Under the pieces are notes generated by a model, which saw only the letters and a list, made by a program, of their open reading frames with translations, searched no databases and was not told the DNA's origin. From Ophthalmolycus amberensis (lineage: Eukaryota; Chordata; Actinopteri; Perciformes; Zoarcidae), in the NCBI GenBank assembly GCA_024529925.1, contig JAFEUB010001171.1, positions 1,788,001 through 1,852,000 on the forward strand: DNA of 64,000 bases. Direction: 5' to 3'. How positions within the stretch are numbered: the first letter of the stretch is position 1; each line of letters begins with the position of its first letter. The position numbers were made by a program, and so were the translations under genes. This document shows positions 60,631-64,000 of this stretch, piece by piece.

Positions 60631-63066
60631 TCACGGCGGGTTGGGTCTGTTGGAAACACAGACGAGAGGCAGGGAGCCGTGGTCAAATAGCTTGTACGGT
60701 AAAGAGCCTTTGGAGGTCCAAACGTCTGTCTTGGGGTCGTAACACTCGAAGCAGTCGGAGTCCTCGATGACATCGTGGCCGTTGAGGATGCGTCCACCGG
60801 TGACAAAGAGCTTGTTGTTGATCACTGTAGCGCTGTGATGCATCCGCCGCTCCTTTAGGTTCTCACACTTGACAAATTTGTTGGCTTTGGTGTCGTAGGC
60901 GATCATTCGCCTGGTGTACCCTGAGAATTAGATTTTCATTCAGCACACTTCAAAGAATAAGTCTGGCGATGTTTTCTATTTTTCTTACAATCAACAAATC
61001 CAAAGAAAAGACCGAAAGGAACGGTGATGTGCATCCAAAGCCTGATTTGTTTTATTCATCTGTGCTGTAGTCAGAAAACTATTAAAAATACATTATTATG
61101 AGCCACACTGTTGCACTGGGAGAAGTGATCTTTTCATAGCAGGACTGTGGGCTCTCTCTCAAATCCAGTACATCGTCCTGCTGCTAGAGCGCAAACAAAT
61201 GCACTGCTTCTTCCTGTTTGAGTAATGTTTATTAAAGTGCCCAACTGTTTTAGGAAGATAAATAACCTACACATTTACATCTCCAGTAGTGACAAGTAAC
61301 AAGAGACAATGCCTTATAAATCACTTAACAATGTTAATGACCATTTATAGTGCAATGGAGCAACCAATCATTGAGCTCACCTCCTATGATGTAGATCTTG
61401 TCTTCAATGACAGCAGCAGGAGCACAAACATTTTTCACCGTCCTTGTTTCTAGGCTGGACCACAAGTTGCGAGAGATGTGATAGACCTGTTGACACGCAA
61501 CGAACAGTCAACCTGTTTATTGCAGCATCAAAGACTGTAGTTTTCTGACTGCTTGTGTGATATCCTGAATAGCTCGAACTCTTACTTTTATATTTGTTGA
61601 TACTGACAATGAATTCTCTTCAAGGCCATGTCTGAATTTGGGTGGCAACAAAGCAGGAATTGGACTGTAAAACTGATTCAATGCTGCTGAAATGAGAAGT
61701 CTGACTCTACCTGAATCAGCCTGACTGGATTCTGCATTGCGTCCTCCCCTCCGAAAACGTAGATCCTCTGATCACTGGCTGCAACAGCTGGATGCAGCAC
61801 CGCTGTGGGCATCGGCGCCATGGCCTCCCATTGATTAAACATACTGTTATATCTCTCGACGGACTGAGAGATCTTCTTGTCAACGCCAATGCCTCCTAAC
61901 ACAAAAATAAAGTGCAGATAGGACACACTTTGGTGGGCATATCGTGGCTCCAGCATCGGCTCAGCAGTCCGCCACTGGTTGGTCTTCAGGGAGAGTGTGT
62001 AAACTGTGGCGCTGACTGAGCTGTCACCTGATGTCATGCAGAGGCGGAGCCCGCCAAGCACATAGAGGATGCTATGAATGCACACATATGCAGCTTTGTA
62101 GAGGCGCAGAGGGAGCTTGGCCAACCACTGCCAGCGATGAGTCCTTTCATCATATAGTAAGGCTTCTCGTGAGGTCTGTTCATTGTTTTTGCGTCCTCCA
62201 ACCACCACCAGTGTTTCGCTGCAGGTGTAGCGTCGCGGTGTGGTCCAAAGCGGCTTAAGTTCCCGGCTACACTTGGTGCTGGCTGTCAGCATGAGGCGGC
62301 GCACTGACTCGATGATCTCAGTACATAGGGTGGAGGACTGCACCAGTGGGTCATTGGCAATGAACTGGAAGAGGTAAGTTGGATGGATGTAGCGAAGACG
62401 GACTTTCTTGAAGAGATCATGGATGGCACCGCGTCGTGAGAATGGGTCATGGTGGATCCACGCCAGGAGGGTCTCAAACACTTGCTCCTCCTCAGCACAA
62501 AGTCGGTCATCTTCTAGGTAACACATGAGCTCAGGAAGAGACAACTCACAGAAGTCCTCTGTAGCAGCTACATCAGAGAAACACCTCACAGCCATCTCCT
62601 TCGCCCTCTCCCTCAAACTCTCACAGTGGAGGATCTCAGAGAGTCGTATCATGCTCAGACAGTTTTCTGGACTCAGCTGCTCCTGGAGGAACATGGAGCA
62701 GGCCTCAAAGAGACCTCCGTAGTGAAGCATAGAGGCTGCCTGCATGAGCGGGAGCACAATCTCCATTGTGATAGTGATGCAGCCTGTGTAGACGTAGTCC
62801 ACGATGCCACTGAGGACATTTGAAGAGATTCCCTTGAGATTCACTCGGGCCTGACTGCTCTCCAGAAAGTTGCTACAGAACATGGCCCGAAAGTACGGGC
62901 TGCTGGACACCAGGACGTTCCTGTGGCATGGGATCTCCTGGTGCTCCGTGCAGAGCAGGACGTCTGTCAGGATACGCTCGTGACGGAGGATGTTGAGCTG
63001 GGCAAGAAGGTGGGAGGGAAGTTCTGAGTCTTTGAAAGAGAAAACTTCTCGTGGTCTTAAGGCCAT
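60631..63066 (-). CDS. klhl38: Kelch-like protein 38
   Basis: Three coding exons on the minus strand: 61711..63066 (start), 61381..61486 and 60631..60920 (TGA), giving 583 aa (human KLHL38: 581). An acceptor CAG lies one base before the ATG, so any leader is in an upstream exon. Domains: BTB/POZ near residues 20-130 (ILTDVLLCTEHQEIPCHRNV, FRAMFCSNFLES), BACK near 135-240 (LSPENCLSMIRLSEILHCES), then six kelch repeats (VVVGGRKN, YVLGGLRL, FVLGGIGV, YVFGGEDA, IIGGYTRR, VTGGRIL). BTB-kelch proteins commonly act as substrate adaptors of CUL3 ubiquitin ligases; KLHL38 is known mainly from striated muscle expression. VLHPAVAASDQRIYVFGGED and NPVRLIQVYHISRN closely match human KLHL38. No disruptions. 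Confidence 0.96.
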
Positions 63067-64000
63067 TCTGTGGAGAAGTAAAAAAGAGAATCTATGATCA
63101 TAGTGTTGAATTTCTATTGTCCTTTGGAAATAGACGGTTGATAAAAAACATGAGCATACACATTACAAATCAAAAAGTAATAAACAACATGTTGTCGTGT
63201 TATAGGAGGTTATATCTTGACCTGGCAAAGTGACTTCCTGGAGTCTCACCATGAGGTTGCCAGGAAGTCACCATGTATTTCCTAAAATTGCAAACTATTC
63301 ATTTAAGTTCCGAAAGTAGACAGTAATGCCTCCACAAAAAGGCTTGAATCTACCAATAACCCACCAAAAGACTAATTTACCAAAATGCTATTTTGGTTGT
63401 GAAACTGGGGTGGTAAGGTTACCTATTCAGCTTTCAAGGAATGTAGGAATCATAGCATTATTATTCGACATTTTATCTGGCCTACCTTTGCCCTCAGATC
63501 AACCATGCAGAGCGAACCCTTTCATTTATCAAACCACTCTCAGACCCTTGAAACCCCTGCAGAGCAGCTGCCCTTAATGTGACTCACAGATTGCTATTTT
63601 TACCCCCTCTGAATAATCTTGATACATCTCCCTTATCAAGCAGCCCATCATTGCTGACATTAACATAACAGTGTTAACTGACCATCTGTGTTTGTCTCTC
63701 TATCCCCCCAAATATCTCTTGCTCTATTGCTGTTGCTGTTTTCTATATGTTGTGTTTTTCCTCCAGCATATCCCACTGTGTCTCTCCCTGGTTGGAGGGC
63801 TTGTGATGATCCTACCGTTTAATAAAGACTGGGAATGTCACTGGGCTATTAGCAACACTAAGCATTCTAATCACACATAGCGACAGCTACTGGTTCACTT
63901 CCACTTACGGGGCCCAGCCTGTCTGGTATTTTCTTTACCTGGATATTGGAATGCTGATAGTACCAAGAACTCCTAATGTTGAATTTCATCAGAAATTAAA
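63067..64000. other. klhl38 upstream flank / intron
   Basis: Upstream of the klhl38 coding exon; begins with its acceptor (63068-63070). A noncoding first exon is expected further right, perhaps beyond the window. A direct/inverted pair of AGTCA-containing words around GTGACTTCCTGG (63230-63265) was seen; nothing else was recognised. Confidence 0.45.

Overview
This is a gene-dense stretch of a bony-fish (teleost) nuclear genome. The evidence is spliced genes with vertebrate orthologues, GT-AG introns, long CA/TG, TA and CTAT microsatellites, homopolymer runs, and degenerate copies of repeat families that I recognise as common in ray-finned fish. No prokaryotic features, CRISPR arrays, rRNA or tRNA genes were seen.

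Six protein-coding genes can be reconstructed exon by exon. From left to right: adnp2 (minus strand, N-terminal part only; it runs off the left edge), azin1 (minus, complete), atp6v1c1 (plus, complete), baalc (plus, complete), spire1 (plus, complete, with large first and second introns) and klhl38 (minus, complete). azin1, atp6v1c1 and baalc keep the order seen at human 8q22. In human, adnp2 and spire1 are on chromosome 18 and klhl38 is on 8q24, so the block joins two human chromosome segments.

Gaps. 1-4.7 kb: adnp2 5' part and promoter. 4.7-7.2 kb: intergenic. 7.2-13.0 kb: azin1 from 3' UTR to promoter. 13.0-16.1 kb: intergenic between divergent promoters. 16.1-23.1 kb: atp6v1c1. 23.9-about 27.1 kb: baalc. 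28.4-56.6 kb: spire1. 56.6-60.4 kb: tail-to-tail gap. 60.4-63.1 kb: klhl38, followed by its upstream flank. The spire1 introns hold most of the mobile-element material: two non-autonomous hAT-type elements with exact 8-bp target duplications, a relic of a BED zinc finger from a hAT-type transposase, and degenerate dispersed repeats.

The strongest observation is the azin1 leader. When its two noncoding exons are spliced, they encode an apparently intact upstream reading frame without an AUG. It ends in a Pro-Pro-Trp motif, matching the polyamine-sensing upstream conserved coding region known from antizyme inhibitor mRNAs. azin1 also encodes Gly in the genome at the position matching human AZIN1 Ser367, which RNA editing recodes to Gly. 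It has a (TG)22 tract just upstream of one 3' splice site. Other points are a cluster of CACGTG boxes (CLEAR-like) at the V-ATPase gene, a small duplicated exon fragment in the klhl38 3' flank, and a nested palindrome plus minisatellite inside the larger hAT-type element. I see no wholly new multi-gene system here.
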